64,000 bases of DNA from Hysterangium stoloniferum (taxonomy: Eukaryota; Basidiomycota; Agaricomycetes; Hysterangiales; Hysterangiaceae). The notes below the pieces were generated by a model. That model was given only the letters and a program-made list of their open reading frames with translations. It was not told where the DNA came from and did no database searches. Numbering within the stretch: the first letter of the stretch is position 1; the number at the start of each line of letters is the position of its first letter. Positions 45,642 to 57,063 of this stretch are shown piece after piece. The position numbers and the translations under genes were made by a program. The stretch lies in assembly GCA_015178975.1 (NCBI GenBank), contig WHVD01000203.1, forward strand, positions 62,001 through 126,000, written 5' to 3'.

Positions 45642-46867
45642 CAAGATTAATATTAATATTTCCTTATTCTCCAGAGTATCACCTGATGGACTGAATTTGA
45701 TTAAATATTAATTCTACAGCCAACAATATAAATATATATACTTGAGTGGATAAATAACTTTTTAAAGTTCTTGGTTATCTTCCAGGCAAGCTGCATCCAA
45801 GAGTATTCATGAGTTGTGGGAGAGGGTTCAGACAGAGTGAGAGAAGATTCCTACTTCTACTTGTCAGAACTTGGTAGAGAGTATGTCTTGAAGGTGTTAT
45901 GATCTAAACAAGGGAAACAAAAGGAGGCCCTCTGGAGGATATCTGAAAACTATTAAGTATATCAAATTTTAATATACTCTAAAGGTCATTTAAACATCTG
46001 AGATGTGATTCAAACTTAATTTGGTCTTCCAAACTTTGGGAATGTTTAAAACTTATTTGTATATTATGAAACAAAGCATCTTTCAAGACCTGAATAGATT
46101 ATGAAAGAGTTTAGTAGATTAAAACACCAAACTTTTAAAAAGCATATCCTTTTAAATGGTCCCTTTCATGCATGTGTATGTCATTGACATGGCAACAATG
46201 CTGCGAGTGATAAGAATCTGTCAGGAGGCTGCACCAATTGACTCACTCTACCATAGGGGCATCTCCTCCAGGAACGAGCACTTTTATCCCAAAGTCAGAT
46301 GTTCCATGAAGGGGAATTAATGGCACAGAAAAGACAGTAGACATGCTTATTATAGTGAAAGTGTTGATCAATGGTTGATAATCAGTCATGATGGTATTTA
46401 TTGCAAGCACTAGAAGCTGCTAGAAGCTACTGGTAGCTACTGGAAGCTTAATCAGCTGGTTCCTGGATATTAGTAGAGTCACTATAGCTACACATTCAAC
46501 AGAGCTCAGACAAATGCAAATATCACTCTTTGTTAATTCTCGAGGTCTGCACTGAAAACTTAACATAGTGTATGTTATATACATGTTGGGGGCTCGGAGG
46601 GGCTAGAGCACTCACTTGGTACAGCAATCACATCACAAAGCATTAGTATATACTCCTCTCCAGGGGAGTCATCAGTGGGGTGAGATGCAGCCACAGGCTG
46701 ATTGACTTGTGCATTCTTTCATCCAAAGTAGAATGTTACATCTAAGGAAGCAGAAGGCAGCAAGACAACAGATATGTCTTTTGGTGGTGAAAGTATTGAT
46801 GGTAACCCATTATAGTTGGCAGTGTATATCACACAAATGTCACAAGGTCTCCAAGGTGGAGTCCAAG
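45642..46867. other. CpG-poor unassigned DNA, probably DIRS-element flank
   Basis: No gene recognised. Around 46303-46380 and 46722-46810 two stretches look related (ATGTTNCAT...AGACA...GTGAAAGT.TTGAT), suggesting degenerate repeats of a non-coding terminal region. Confidence 0.3.
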
Positions 46868-47541
46868 CAGTCCGGCTTCATCTATGTGTCCTGATCAGAG
46901 CAAAGAGCTATATGGTTGGGTAGGGGGAGAGCTTAGCTCTCTGTGTATGCATGGGAAGACTCACCACTCGGGAGGGCGGGTCCTCTCTTGCAGTACAACT
47001 CTCACTCTCACTTATCAATAGATTAAACATCCAACAAATAATAAACTTGATTAATTGATTAACCCAAATTGTTAGATATTTTAGGAGTCTTAATGTTCTA
47101 TATCAGGGCAAAGCACATTTTTATATAATGTTCCCTACATGACCTTTATATACCTAAATACCTAATTCAATCTCAGAATCAAACATCTGAGACAACACCA
47201 GAGTCTTGCAGCTTCTATGGCTTGCAGACTCCAACACAAATCCTCAGTATAGGGGAAGGGTGGGTGGGTGAAATAAAAAGAAAGAATTAAGGAATGATAA
47301 TCTGTGAAAGGATGCAAAATTCTAGATACCGTACTGACAGAGATGTCATAGGAAACAAAAGGTGTGCAACTCCTTCATATGCTCGGCTGGATGTTGAGTA
47401 CCGAACTACTCCCAGCATGCAGGGATCATGTGGCACTCGATACTATCCAGCTTCATCTATGTGTCCTGATCAGAGCAAAGAGCTGTATGGTTAGGTAGGG
47501 GAGAGCTTAGCTCTCCACATATGCATGGGAAGACTCACTGC
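46868..47541. repeat. Direct repeat pair, candidate split repeats of the DIRS-like element
   Basis: 46868-46964 and 47447-47541 share about 95 bp (CTTCATCTATGTGTCCTGAT through GCATGGGAAGACTCAC) in the same orientation. They sit just beyond the end of the recombinase gene, where DIRS-like elements carry split direct repeats. Confidence 0.45.
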
Positions 47542-47639
47542 TCACCCACAAAAGAACAACTGCCTACCAAATGCAGTGAGGCTACACTGCCTACCCAACC
47601 TAGGCAGTTACATTCCTGGTTGAAAGGTTCTCCAAATGC

Positions 47640-48286
47640 TGTGATGCTATCTGTTTGAATGCCCTGATATACATCTCATAATGCTAATGACTTCCATCTG
47701 CCTGCTAATCTCATGGTTTCAGGATCGGCTCCCTGTGCTAGAAAGAAAGATGTGCCACCAATACTAAACGAATGTCTGAAGGCTGTTCCCCATCCCCCTG
47801 CATTAAGAATGAGGTTTATTCATTTGAGTGCCACTTTTTTGACTATTGGTTTTATCTTGCCTCTGTCATCTAGCCAGAAAAACAGTGGATCATCAGGTCC
47901 TGCTGGTATGACTTTTGAAAAATTGATCAGTGCATCTATTGGGCAGGTCCCTTGTTGATCTGTCAAGTATACCACTTGTGTTACACTGGCTTTGGCCATT
48001 TTGGCCAAAGGTAAGTCCAAACATGCATACCTCTTACCCATCATTGTCTCAACTAATTAGGACATCTTTTCACTTTAAGTGTTTCTTTTTATCAAACTGT
48101 GTTCTGGATGATACTGTGACCTCCCTGAAACACATCAAACCCCAAAAGGCACAAGTAGATATGGCCCATACACAGGCATTGAAGGAGCTATTCAAATCCA
48201 ATGACACCTTCAATGTGAATAGCATCTTCAATTTTATTTGTGGATGTGGGAGTTGCTTTCATATATTTCCTTGGAAGTTCTCCAGC
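47640..48286 (-). pseudogene. Tyrosine recombinase, catalytic part
   Basis: Continues the recombinase after the LTR insertion. Segments in several frames: WGLMCFREVTV (box I, where the catalytic Arg of GLMRFGE is Cys), YLTDQQGTCPIDALINFSKV, then HSFSIGGTSFFLAQGADPE (the Arg of H-x-x-R is Ser), RLAGRWKSLA and, shifted, MYIRAFKQIA with the Tyr. Both Arg losses fit C-to-T decay or point mutation. Inactive. Confidence 0.75.
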
Positions 48287-50095
48287 TGTTAGGACCAGAA
48301 AACCCACCAGGCTCTGGACCCCATCCTACATGCACCTGACTTTGTATTGTACCCAAGGTACAGTTACAACCAGAGCACCCACCATGACATGCATGTCACC
48401 CTATATGCACCAGTCGTTGGACTCCATGGGACCCACACGTCAACCTGTCTATATCTGACACTGTGTCTCATGTACCAGTCGTCAGACTCTGCCAGACCCA
48501 CATGTCAACCTGTTTATGCCTGACTCTCTGTGCCTGTCACCAGACTCTGACTGGACTCCTGGAACCCCTCTAACAGAGCATAGAACTCTGCTCTCATTAT
48601 GGTCTGTCTCTGCATCTCATGCACCAGTCATTGGAAAACCTGCCAGCATCTGGACCCCACCTTATATGCACCTGCACATGTCAAACCTGTTAAGGTGCGT
48701 GCAGAGATTAGTGGAGGGTTTCCAGAGAAACACACAGGTATTCCAGTAGGACTTGGCTTCAGCCTATAGGCTGCACCCTCATGTGATCATATGTCCAATT
48801 TCAAACAGGCAGACAGGAAGCCCAGGGAGTCCAGGTGTAGTCAATAGGTTGGTAGGATGATGGTTGATATGTCAAGAGACCAGTTGGAAAGCCCATGGGC
48901 TCCAATGAGGTTGATAGTGAGCATTGTGATATGAGAGATGGGAATGGAGCAGGGACAGTCAGACAGCCCATGGGCTCTGAGGAGGTCAATAGTGTTGTGA
49001 GATGGGGATGGAGTGGGTATGTGCTAAGTGACTGGGGGAGGACTTAGTCTGAAAACTTAGTTGATTTTCTGACCAGATTGTATGTACAACATTAGCTAGT
49101 TTATATAGACTGTAGAATGTATGCAATACTAGATCTGGTAATAATGAGTTCCAAACCTGTAATTATGAAACGAGATAAGTAAACACCAAATTACAGTAGG
49201 TGTTAGGAATGGAATGGAGGTGGAGTCCGAAACATGACAGGTCATTAGACCATAATGGGAATGGGGCTCAGTTAGAGAGCTGTCGGGTTATCTGGGCAGA
49301 GCCCAGTGACTGGTGTGTGGAACAGAGTCAGACATAGACAGGCTTTAATGTGTGTGGGTCCTAGTGGAGTCTGATGAGTGATGTGTGAGACACAGAGGGT
49401 TGGGCATAGATGGGCTTGACATCCAGGTCCTGGTGGGTTTTCCGGTTTAGCTATAACTTGGTATAGCGAGTTGGGTGCATGTAGGATGGGGTCTGGAGCC
49501 CTCCTGGAACCCCTCTAACAAAGCCCTGCTCCCATTATGGTCAAATGACCTGTCATGTTTTGCACCCTGCTCCCATTCCATTCCATCCCTAACACCTACT
49601 GTAATTTGGTGTTTACCTGTCTTGTTTCATGATTACCTGTTTTGCACCTCATTATTACCATGTTTGGTATTTCATATCTTTCAAAGTCTATATAGTCTCC
49701 CATACTCATGTACTTACAATACAGTTTTAATATTGAACTAGTTACAATCCGAATACATCCTGATCCAGTCTCTACTCCTCTTGTCTGTCTGCACGTTAGA
49801 TTCCCAGAACTCCCATGGGAGCTCTGGAATCTACATCTTCCTTGTAGGCATTCCATCAGCTTGAAATATGGACACCTGAGTGAGTGTATGAGGGTGCAGC
49901 ACATAAGCTGAAGCCAAGTCCATCCCAGTACCTCTGGTAATTATTCTGATACTCCTTGTACTAATCCCCAGAAACTCCCCAGACTGTTACCCGAGGACTC
50001 CACAGGACAATCCCAGAAAGCATTCTGAATAATTACCAGAAACTCCAAGGACCTTGAGAGATCCTCTTCTGAACTTATCAGTTCGGAACTTAACA
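48287..50095 (+). repeat. Composite solo LTR (A2 type) inside the DIRS recombinase
   Basis: Flanked by CCAGC on both sides (48282-48286 and 50096-50100). It begins TGTTAGGACCAGAAAACCC and ends TCGGAACTTAACA. Inside lies a second, reverse-oriented A2-type LTR from about 48688 (TGTTAAGGTGCG) to about 49492, truncated at its right end; a block around CTCCTGGAACCCCTCTAAC occurs on both sides of it. The shared LTR motif is present in reverse near 48750-48775 and forward near 49888-49910. Confidence 0.75.
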
Positions 50096-50575
50096 CCAGC
50101 CCTCTTAGTGACCATTCAATTTTCATCCATTCATTGTCTGACAGGTGGTGGCCAACCTTGAGTTATGTATGTGCCATACTCTAACCACTGCTAGGTATTT
50201 CCAAGTAACACCAACTGACACAGTCTCAAATGCCATCCCAGCAGTTGGTTCCTCACTGAGCAATGACGAGTCCACTGCTATCCAAAGTGTGAATGAATGT
50301 GAAATTGGGAAGGATGCCAGTAGTCTGTCAGCTTCTGCTATAGAGAAGATATTGCAAAATATATGGAACTTGTGAAGACCTGATCCATAGCGATTTGTGT
50401 CCCACAGTGATGCTTCAGAGGCTATGGATGCTAGTAACTGCAGGACTGGGTGCTGCACTGTGGATGGTGGTGGTGTCTTGATCCCTTTCCACATGAACAG
50501 GCTCTCCTTAGCTCTACATGGAGGCCTCAGTACTGACAGAATGAGGTGTAACTGTCCAGATGGTAATGTTTGCAC
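50096..50575 (-). pseudogene. Tyrosine recombinase, N-terminal part
   Basis: LWDTNRYGSGLHKFHIFCNI resembles the SAM-like core-binding domain of DIRS and Crypton recombinases; it is followed by KYLAVVRVWHIHNS and, after a shift, KIEWSLRG, which runs to the LTR insertion at 50095. Confidence 0.7.
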
Positions 50576-50695
50576 TTTTGAGGCAAAGGGTGCTGATGCC
50601 TTTGCAGGTGCTATAGTGATTGGATCTGATGTAACAAGTGCCTGGGAATATCTACTGTGGCCTGTGTTTGGACTCTCAGGAAGCCCTTGAGGAAA

Positions 50696-51233
50696 TCAGT
50701 GATGTGGCCTTGGGAGAGGGCATCTGCAATGTTTTCCCTCAATGGTACAAATTTGGCTCTTAGCTGTATCCAATTTGTTGCTAACAGTTTGTAAATTTCT
50801 TTTAGAATCTTTGTTGTGTGACAGGCCTTTGTTCAACACAGCAACTACACCACTGTTGTCTGAACGCACTGAGAAAACTGAATTGGATGGGTTGTGCTGA
50901 TGCATCACCCCAGACTGTAATCCCATTCTTAGCCCCAACTCCATGGCTACTACTTCTGCCCATCCAATGTCACATTGGTGATGTGGGCCCACTTCCACAT
51001 CACCCACTGGGTGCCGACTACCATGCCCAATCCAAAGGATGTACTGTGTCCCCCCACCATCCTATGTTGATAGGATCTGCTGACACGATGGGGAGCTCAT
51101 TTGGTAAGTGCTGCAATATGAAGCAACCTATGACATATCTGCCTGCAATGCTGGGCTTGGAGGGAATGATGCTCTTTGTGATGTGAAACCACATGCAAAT
51201 ATGGTTATAGAGTGTAGGAATGGTTTTATCCAT
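50696..51233 (-). pseudogene. DIRS RNase H domain
   Basis: Two frame pieces: SADPINIGWWGD (first acidic residue), then DIGWAEVVAMELGLRMGLQ and SVRSDNSGVVAVLNKG (Glu and Asp). A frameshift lies near 51010. Confidence 0.7.
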
Positions 51234-51299
51234 GGGAAGATAGATGCCATGTGGTCCAACTTCCTGTGTAGCTTCTCTGCCTCATTTGCTAAGAATAAG

Positions 51300-51861
51300 T
51301 CCTCCTCCTGGGCCCATCACTTGACTAGCTCCAATGTCACCTCGAGTTTCTCTTTTGGCACTGCTACAGTTTTGCCATCCAGGTTCCATACAAAGCCTAT
51401 GTATTTCTGTACTGACAAAAAAAGCCTTGTTTTTCTCTTGCTCCAGGGTACACCAAATTGTGCTGTCAATGCAATGAAGTCATCTTCTGTCCAAACCTGA
51501 CCTGGCAAGTGAATGGCCAGGAAATTGTCTACCCACTTTAGCAGCCACCCAAAGCCTCCCTTTCAGTATAAGGTAATCAACATGTCTGCTATGCTCCCAA
51601 ACATGCCTACATTTGAGGCTAAGCCAAATGTGACTGCCTGGTCAACATATACCAGGCCATCCCAGAAAACACAGCATGCATTCTGCTGATCTAGTCATAT
51701 GGGTGTCATATGGTAAGCTGCAGAAATGTCGAAGGTGGCAGCCATGGAACCTTCTGGTAGAAATAATATCAATGCTGCTGCATCTGCAGAGGTACCCCAC
51801 TCTGTCAGGAAGTTGTCAGGATTTATGTAACTGTTTATGGAGGAATGTATCAGGTCATCTC
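51300..51861 (-). pseudogene. DIRS reverse transcriptase, C-terminal half
   Basis: Reading: MAATFDISAAYHMTPI (first catalytic Asp), then AVTFGLASNVGMFGSIADML, then LKWVDNFLAIHLPGQVWTED, where the catalytic DD box reads DN, then LTAQFGVPWSKRKTRLFLSV and KYIGFVWNLDGKTVAVPKEK. Stops are present. The N-terminal half is cut off by the B2 insertion at 51862. Confidence 0.78.
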
Positions 51862-52397
51862 TGTTAAGTGCCATGTCGGGAACTTATCCCGGAACTATCA
51901 GGAAATGACTGGGAGCTCAGAAACTTCCAAATAGGGTCAGGATGTCAGCTTCAGCTTATGTGCTGTGCCTCTATGCAATGTTCAAAGTCCTTAATTTCAG
52001 ATATGGGAATATTATGCCAGAGGATATGGATATTCAGAGTTCCAAAGAGTTCTGAATATTGAGTGTACAGAGAGAAGGAAGGAATAAGAAACCTAGTCAA
52101 TATCAGATCTGATGTAAAGTACAAATTCATGGAAACTAATATAAGTTTTCTCATTATTGTACTACAAACTAAGATCACAATAAGACACAATTGGAAGTAT
52201 TCTGAAATGGGAATACAATAAGTAAATGAGTGAATACTTGTCAGTCAACAAGTTACCAAATGCAGAACAAAGGTGAGATCTAGAAGTATGGGAACTATAA
52301 ATGTTTTATAAATGGAAGTCATATCAGAGACTTGGGGGAGAGGTCAGATGTTTTGGATGATATCAGATATTGAAGTATCCAGGAATGGGTCATAACA
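51862..52397 (-). repeat. Element B2 3' LTR
   Basis: 536 bp, reverse orientation, TGTTAAGTGCC to GGTCATAACA on the plus strand; next to it the reverse polypurine tract (GTTCCCCCCTGTTAGGC). Matches the B1 LTRs with many CG-to-TG/CA changes, so it is older. Confidence 0.88.
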
Positions 52398-52524
52398 GTT
52401 CCCCCCTGTTAGGCTGAAATCCCATAGAGGTGATTAGGTACTGAGTGTTGAACCACTGGTTATGCATTATGTGTCATGAAATTATGCAAATTTGGAAGTG
52501 GAGAGTTTCAGCTGCTGATCTGAG

Positions 52525-52532
52525 TATGAAAA
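52525..52532 (+). promoter_or_regulatory. Decayed TATA box of the B2 antisense gene
   Basis: TATGAAAA, 48 bp upstream of the ATG at 52580, aligned with TATAAAAA in B1. Confidence 0.4.
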
Positions 52533-52579
52533 CTTCCAAATATTCAAAATAACAATTTCTTTCTTTAACCACAACTTGC

Positions 52580-53741
52580 ATGTTGATTCACTATCCCTTG
52601 TTTGCCAACAGATGCCAAAATTGCTGTACTCGCAAAAATGTCAAAGGTCAAAGAACTTCAACAAAAATGACAGAGGATGGAGGAGTTGAAGTGACAACAA
52701 GAGGAGGAGGAGTGTGTGTTGATGCAGGAATTGAAGGAGGTGGAAGAAGTGGAAAAACACAAGTTGGAGTGGGTGATGGCAGAGAAGGAAGCAGAGGAAA
52801 AAAGGAAGTAATGGTTGTGGAAGGTTACAGAAGATCAGAGATTGTGGGAAGAGGCAGAGAAGAAATGGCAGGATGCCATGGTGGAAGAACAGAAGTGGGA
52901 TGGAAAAGTAAGTGAGCCAGAAATGATCTGTGTATTTCCAATAATGGTAGGTAACAGTGGAAAGACATTGAGGTGGATGAGGAGGGAGGGGCTGGGCCTT
53001 TGAGTCCAAAGTAATTTTGTAAAAATTCCAGAATATGACTAATTTCTGAAACAGAAACCAAAGACCAGGGCTCCAGAATGGATGGAGGTTGTTCACAAAA
53101 TTACATGTCAGCATTGTGCAACTTGTTGGAGATAGAAGGTAAAATGGGGTGGAACCTGTTTTCCTTGCATGGTAAACAAGATTCCATGCACTCTCGCTGT
53201 GAAGCAAACTCCAAAGAATGAAAAGGTTCAAAAGGTTGAAAAGGTGGGAAAAACAGAAAAGGTGGAAAAAATAGTGGTTGTGGGAATGTCAGGAACAGCC
53301 AAACCTGTGGAAACTGAAGTGCCAAAAATGGACAATGATACCAGCATCAGACTCCTCAGAGATACTATTAATGCAATGGTATTTATTGGGATGGAGTTGA
53401 TGGAGGTTCGAGAGACCTTAGAGCACCCTAATCCTGTCCAAGAGAATGGTTTCCAGGCATTGAATTGGAACTTCTGGAAACAGAATGAATTCCTGGCAAA
53501 GGTAATGGTCAGCATTGGTATTATTGTGGTTTCTGAAAGGTATGCTGATAAGGAAAAGGTATGCTAATAAGGAAAAGGATGAGCTGAATGATCCATTGGG
53601 ATATTGTTGAGAAAAGTTGGGTGTCAGGAGAAAAGTTGGGAAGTGAAGATGGGGAGATGCAAGAAATGGTGGAGAGTGTGGAGGATAGTCACACTTCATT
53701 GAATATGCAAAATTTTATGGAAATGTCCTCATATTTTTAAG
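52580..53741 (+). pseudogene. Antisense two-intron gene of element B2
   Basis: Counterpart of the B1 antisense gene, on the plus strand because B2 is reversed. ATG 52580 in the same ACAACTTG context. Exon 1 52580-52907; intron 52908-52957 (50 nt, GTAAGT...TAACAG); exon 2 52958-53010; intron 53011-53054 (44 nt, GTAATT...GACTAAT...ACAG); exon 3 53055 to about 53741. Exon 1 is Glu/Lys-rich (QELKEVEEVEKHKLEWV) with stops at former Arg codons. Exon 3 contains KVKWGGTCFPC and IPC of the second half-cluster; the first half-cluster has lost about four residues (CQHCATCW). The tail (DTINAMVFIGMELMEVRETL, FLAKVMVSIGIIVVSERYAD) aligns residue by residue with B1. Confidence 0.72.
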
Positions 53742-53974
53742 TGAGACTACTTCCTCTGGCTATGACTACATGTTTTAGGGGTTTATATTTCATTACCCCA
53801 AAATTTGATCTCTAAGACTTGTATGCTCTTTTAAAATATGCACAAATGTCATGGTTATACAAGATTATTTGGGTTGTTACCTAATCTTTGGGATAAAATG
53901 CATTCTCTAGTATCTCCATGACTTTTAAAATGTCCACAAACATTATAGTTAACCAAAATTATTTGGGTTAGAGG
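53742..53974. repeat. Inserted repeat replacing the B2 chromodomain region
   Basis: 53827-53970 matches the about 95-bp tandem unit at 34998-35180, same phase, about 1.5 units. It interrupts B2 between the antisense gene and the integrase tail. Confidence 0.6.
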
Positions 53975-54713
53975 CAGAGGTCGCATATGTTCTGGGACGT
54001 TGTTAGGAACACAAGGTTCTAACATGGAAATGTGGAAGACAGGATGAACTGTTCACATACTTTTGGGAAGTCAGAGAGTCCAGGAAAGTGAGCTGGCTTG
54101 TGCTATAATTTCAAAAGGACCTAAGAATTTCTTGACAGGTTTTTTGGAAGGTCAGGTAGTTCAGAAGAATTGAGCTTTTAGAAAAATCTAGTCTCCAATC
54201 TTGAAGTTAGGAGGTGGGATTCTGTTTTTATCCACAGAATGTTGATAATGTTCCTGAGTGGAAGAAATAGCTTTCTGAAGTTCTTGATGTAACTCATCAA
54301 GGTCAGTAATAAATTCTTGAGCACAAATGGAAACCAAATCTTGTTTGGAACCTTCTGGATGATATTCCAAAGTGAAGTGTAATTTCATGTCAAGAGCTTT
54401 TCTGAGGACCTTGAAGAAATGGCAAACAAATTTGGAACCTTGATCAGAAGTTACATGAGATGGAACACCATGTTTGGAAAATATGTGAATGATGAAAAGT
54501 TCTGCTAATTGTAAGGATGTGATTGTATCATGAGTGGGTATGAAAATTCCTTGTTTCAAGAATTGGTCTACAACAACTAGAATGGATGTAAAGCCTTTGG
54601 AAGTCAGTATTTGTTTGATAAAATCCATGGAAATTGAGTTCCAGGGTTTTTCCAGTATCAGGAGTTGCTTGAGAAGGCTATGTGGCTTATGTCTCTGGGA
54701 TTTAGAGTGCAAG
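53975..54713 (-). pseudogene. Element B2 integrase fragment
   Basis: KSQRHKPHSLLKQLLI, SMDFIKQILTSKGFTSILVV (first Asp), TSDQGSKFVCHF (second Asp), EYHPEG; then an internal deletion removes the catalytic Glu and joins to KQDLVSICAQEFITDLDELH and RIPPPNFKIGD. Closest to B1 integrase. Ends at the LTR-A2 insertion. Confidence 0.85.
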
Positions 54714-55038
54714 TGTTAAGGGTTGTGCAAAGCTTAGTGGAGGGTGTCTGGAGAAACGTGTGGGTATTCCGGTAGGACTTGGCTTCAGCTTCTAGACTGT
54801 GCCTTTGTGAGATCCAATTTCAAACAAGCAGACAGGAAACACAGGGAGTCCAGGTGTAGTTGATAGGTCAATGTGTGAAAGTTGATGTCATAAGACCTAG
54901 TCAGAAAGCCCAGGGGCTCTGACAGGGCCAATAGTGTTGTGAGGTGAGAGGTGGAGACAGAATAGAATAGGTGCTAGAGTTACTGGGGAAACTTAGTCAA
55001 TTTTCTGACCAGATTGTATCAAACATCAGCTAGACTGT

Positions 55039-55958
55039 TGTTAATTTCCAGATCTTGGGGCAGAATTTCCGATGGATATTCCGGATACTTCCCAGAAATA
55101 TGTCCTCGGAGTTTCGGAGAATTAGTCCGGGAGTTTCTGGGGATTAGTAATGGGAGTATTGGAATAATACCAGAGTACAGATGGACTTGGCTTCAGCTTA
55201 TGTGCTGGGCCCTCGTGCACTCACTCGGGTGTCCATATTTCAGAGGATGAATATATGTCGGAATGTTTACGGATACTTGGAAGTTCCGGGAGTTCTGGAT
55301 ATCCAGAGTCCAGAGAGTTCCGAAGATTGAGCATACAGAAAGACAGAAGAGATACAAACTAATTTGAGATTAAAACTAAAGAGTAAGTACATGGCTATGG
55401 AAGACTATATAGATGTTCCAGTAATTGTACTACAAATCTAGAAGTATAATAAGACAGATTAGGATGAAGATTCTGAAACGGGAATACAACAAGAACAATA
55501 AACAAGCGCATGAATAACTGTTAACCTGTCAGTTACTAAATACAGAACAAGGATGAGGTTCGGAAATATGGAAACTATAAATGTTCCATAGTTGGAAGTC
55601 AGGTTGGATTTTGAGGTGGATGTCAGAAAGTCGGATTGGAGACTTGGGGTGGAAAGTCAGATCAGAGATGGGAGTCTGACTGGATGTCTGACTGGATGTC
55701 TGACTGGATGTCTAACTGGATGTCTGACTGGATGTCTGACTGGATGTCTGACCAGATGTCTGACCGGATGTCTGACCGGATGTCTGATCGGATGTCTGAT
55801 CGGATGTCTGATCGGATGTCTGACTGGAAGTCACCTTGAAGGGATGAGGTTCAGGTTCCAGTGGATTCTGGATCTTGATACTGATCTGGAAGATGGTTCG
55901 GACCCAGAGATAATATCCGGGAAATACTCCGAAGAGTTTCCAGGAACAGATCTTTACA
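55039..55958 (-). repeat. Solo LTR-C, nested in LTR-A2
   Basis: 920 bp, TGTTAATTTCCAG to GATCTTTACA on the plus strand, flanked by ACTGT on both sides (55034-55038 and 55959-55963). Keeps CpG, so it is young relative to its host LTR. It contains the 12-bp minisatellite at 55675-55830 and the shared LTR motif in reverse near 55188-55212. Confidence 0.93.
55675..55830. repeat. 12-bp minisatellite, 13 units, in LTR-C
   Basis: Unit TCTGACTGGATG. Units 1-6 are mainly the ACTGG form, 7-9 the ACC form, 10-12 the ATCGG form, 13 a degenerate edge, so variants are clustered in blocks. Confidence 0.95.
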
Positions 55959-56519
55959 ACTGTATAGACTGTGAAATGTATGCAATACTAAATCCAATAA
56001 TAATGAAGGACTAAATGAGTAAACATAAATTGGGACAAGTAAACACCAAACTAGGTGTTAGGGATGGAACAGAATGGGGGCAGAATTTGAAACATGACAG
56101 GTCATTTGACCATAATGGGAGCAGCTCAGTTAGAGAGCTGACTGGTTGTCTGGGCAGAGTCTGGTGACTGGTGCATGAAAACAGAGTCAGACATAGACAG
56201 GCTTGACATGAATGGGTCCCAGCAGAGTTGGGCATAGGTAGGTTTGACAAGTGTGGGTCCTGGCAGGTTGTCTGATGACTGATGCATGAGGTAAAGGTCG
56301 GGTGCCTATAAGGTGGGATCCAGAGCCCAGTGGGTTTTCCAGGTAACTGTCACCTGGTATGGAGAGTCAGGGGCATATAGGATGGGGTCTGGAGCCCAGT
56401 GGGCTTTCTGGTCCTAACAGTAAGCAAGTTGTGCATGACTTACAGAACTGAGTAATGAAATCTCAGAGGTTGGGCCAAATATATTCTTTTCAGATTAAAC
56501 TAAGAGTATTGTTAATTCC

Positions 56520-57063
56520 TGTTACGACCCGTTCCCGGATGTTTCAATATCTGACTTCCAATCTCCGACTACGGAACATCATAGTTACTGTATCATCCGC
56601 ATTCTTCCCTTGTTCCGCATTTGGTAATTTGTCGGTTGACAAGTATTCACTTATTTGTTTGTTATATTCCGATTTCGGAATATTGTCTCCCTAATATGTC
56701 TTATTGTATTTCCATTTTAAGAACACTTCCGTTTCCGTCTTATTATGGTCTTAGTTTGTAGTACAATAATGAGTAGACTTATATTAGTTTCCGTGAATTT
56801 GTACTTTACCTTAGATCTGATATCGACTTAGTTTCTTATTCCTCCTCCCATCTTTCTGTACGCTCGATATTCAGAACTCTTCGGAACTCTGAATATCCAT
56901 ATCTTCCATCATAAGTCTCACTTCTGAAATTAAGGACTTTGAGCGTTTGCGTAGAGGTGCAGCACATAAGCTGAAGCCGACGTCCTGACCCTATCCGATA
57001 GTTCCCGACTTTCCAGTGACTTTCTGATAGTTCCAGAATAAGTTCCCAACACGGCACTTAACA
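56520..57063 (+). repeat. Element B1 5' LTR
   Basis: TGTTACGACCCGTTCCC to GGCACTTAACA. Followed by GTATATCAGATC, loosely similar to an initiator-tRNA primer binding site. Shared LTR motif near 56956-56980. Confidence 0.95.

Larger units (their letters stand above)
47640..51861 (-). mobile_element. DIRS-like retroelement (RT, RNase H, tyrosine recombinase), interrupted
   Basis: On the minus strand the order is reverse transcriptase (51861-51300), RNase H (51233-50696), tyrosine recombinase (50575-50096 and 48286-47640). That order and the recombinase, instead of a DDE integrase, mark a DIRS-type element. It is interrupted by a composite LTR (48287-50095) and on the right by B2 (from 51862), so its 5' part lies beyond the window. 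Confidence 0.8.
54714..56419 (-). repeat. Solo LTR-A2, interrupted by solo LTR-C
   Basis: TGTTAAGGGTTG to GGTCCTAACA, inserted in B2 integrase. Flanks are GCAAG (54709-54713) and GTAAG (56420-56424), a target-site duplication with one C/T difference. About 780 bp without the nested LTR-C. CpG-poor. Confidence 0.85.

Noticed and set aside
46868-47541. CRISPR-like direct repeats
   Set aside because: Only two long repeats without regular spacers, in a eukaryotic repeat region.
55592-56014. Open frame with a repeated Leu-Thr-Gly-Cys pattern
   Set aside because: It only translates the 12-bp minisatellite of LTR-C, in several frames at once; there is no gene around it.
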